Source: Paenarthrobacter sp. DKR-5
GTDB taxonomy: Bacteria; Actinomycetota; Actinomycetes; Actinomycetales; Micrococcaceae
Assembly (NCBI RefSeq): GCF_018531425.1
Contig: NZ_JAHBOI010000004.1
Coordinates: 248,001-312,000, forward strand
Length of the DNA: 64,000 bases
Reading direction: 5' to 3'
Both the position numbers and the translations under genes were made by a program. The notes under the pieces were generated by a model, which worked only from the letters and a program-made list of their open reading frames with translations, was not told the origin of the DNA and did not search any database. Positions within the stretch are counted from its first letter, which is position 1, and every line of letters starts with the position of its first letter. Below, piece by piece: positions 63,706 to 64,000 of this stretch.

Positions 63706-64000
63706 GGCCGCCGACGGGAGGCCCGCCGGCGGCCGGCGGCCCTCCGCGGGGTGGGGGCTGCTGGCCTCCGAGCTGGGCGTGCTCTTCCGGCGGCGCCGCA
63801 CCTGGGCCATGCTCCTGGCGCTCGCCGCGGTGCCGGTGCTCATCGCCGTCGCCGTCAAGCTGTCCTCAAGCGCGCCCGCACCCGGAAAGGGACCTCCCTT
63901 CCTGGACCGGGTCACGCAGAACGGCCTCTTCGTGGGCGTTACGGCCCTGGTGGTGTCCACGCCGCTGTTCCTGCCCTTGACGGTCGGCGTCGTGGCGGGG
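63692..64000 (+). CDS. ABC-2 type permease, N-terminal part (runs off the window)
   Basis: 103 residues are visible, starting at the ATG 14 bases before the ATPase stop. A basic head with GWGLLASELGVLFRRRRTWAM is followed by a first membrane helix (LLALAAVPVLIAVAVKL), a short outside loop and the start of a second helix (LFVGVTALVVSTPLFLPLTVGVV). This matches the N-terminus of ABC-2 permeases partnering DrrA-like ATPases. The rest lies beyond the window. Confidence 0.82.
   Translation, partial: MLRAEAADGRPAGGRRPSAGWGLLASELGVLFRRRRTWAMLLALAAVPVLIAVAVKLSSSAPAPGKGPPFLDRVTQNGLFVGVTALVVSTPLFLPLTVGVVAG

Noticed and set aside
62227-63960. A 577-residue minus-strand open frame
   Set aside because: Opposite to the LolA-like gene and the ABC ATPase, both well supported by motifs and coupled starts.

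Overview
The window comes from a high-GC actinobacterium, most likely a member of the Micrococcaceae close to Arthrobacter or Pseudarthrobacter. This rests on the strong GC bias, the many GTG starts, a WhiB1-type regulator beside a PdtaS-type kinase, the prfB-ftsE-ftsX-(M23 peptidase)-smpB-ssrA order, and a tmRNA tag ending in DFALAA. All assignments are made by reading the sequence; no database search was run.

Layout. 1-8.2 kb: the end of a MinD-like ATPase gene, a 1626-residue NAD-glutamate dehydrogenase, a PdtaS-type kinase convergent with whiB1, and a small membrane protein. 8.2-12.2 kb: a large FHA-FtsK/SpoIIIE ATPase of type VII secretion type, without visible WXG100 partners. 12.4-44.9 kb: a large cell-surface polysaccharide region. 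It holds homologues of all five enzymes that make UDP-2,3-diacetamido-2,3-dideoxymannuronic acid in Pseudomonas (WbpA, B, E, D, I), a galactofuranose module (galE, glf, a GlfT2-like transferase), two export systems (a one-polypeptide PglK-like ABC exporter and a Wzm/Wzt pair), ten glycosyltransferase genes counting the GlfT2-like enzyme (one a GT2-GT2 fusion), four large membrane or GT-C-like proteins, and a secreted GH25 lysozyme with FG-GAP repeats. 45-50.8 kb: two small minus-strand genes and a Tad/Flp pilus operon. 50.9-52.8 kb: a decayed lipoprotein gene and a conserved protein of unknown function. 52.9-59.6 kb: prfB, ftsE, ftsX, an M23 peptidase with coiled coil, smpB, a secreted trypsin-like protease and the tmRNA gene. 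59.7-64 kb: a lipoprotein, a further GT2, a YchJ-like protein, a LolA-like secreted protein, and an ABC transporter that runs off the end.

How it fits together. The polysaccharide region appears able to make an unusual aminouronic acid and galactofuranose, assemble them on the inner face of the membrane and export the chains by ABC transport. No initiating phosphoglycosyltransferase, Wzy polymerase or LCP ligase is seen here, so those steps must be encoded elsewhere. Transcription units are short and change strand often. Many begin with a -10-like hexamer 6-7 bases before an ATG or GTG, the mark of leaderless mRNA. Regulatory candidates include three tandem 9-bp repeats resembling the MtrA box between the lysozyme gene and galE, a palindrome between whiB1 and its neighbour, and a short leaderless upstream ORF in front of the LolA-like gene. 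No stretch longer than 300 bases lacks a gene; no tRNA, rRNA, CRISPR array or insertion sequence was seen.
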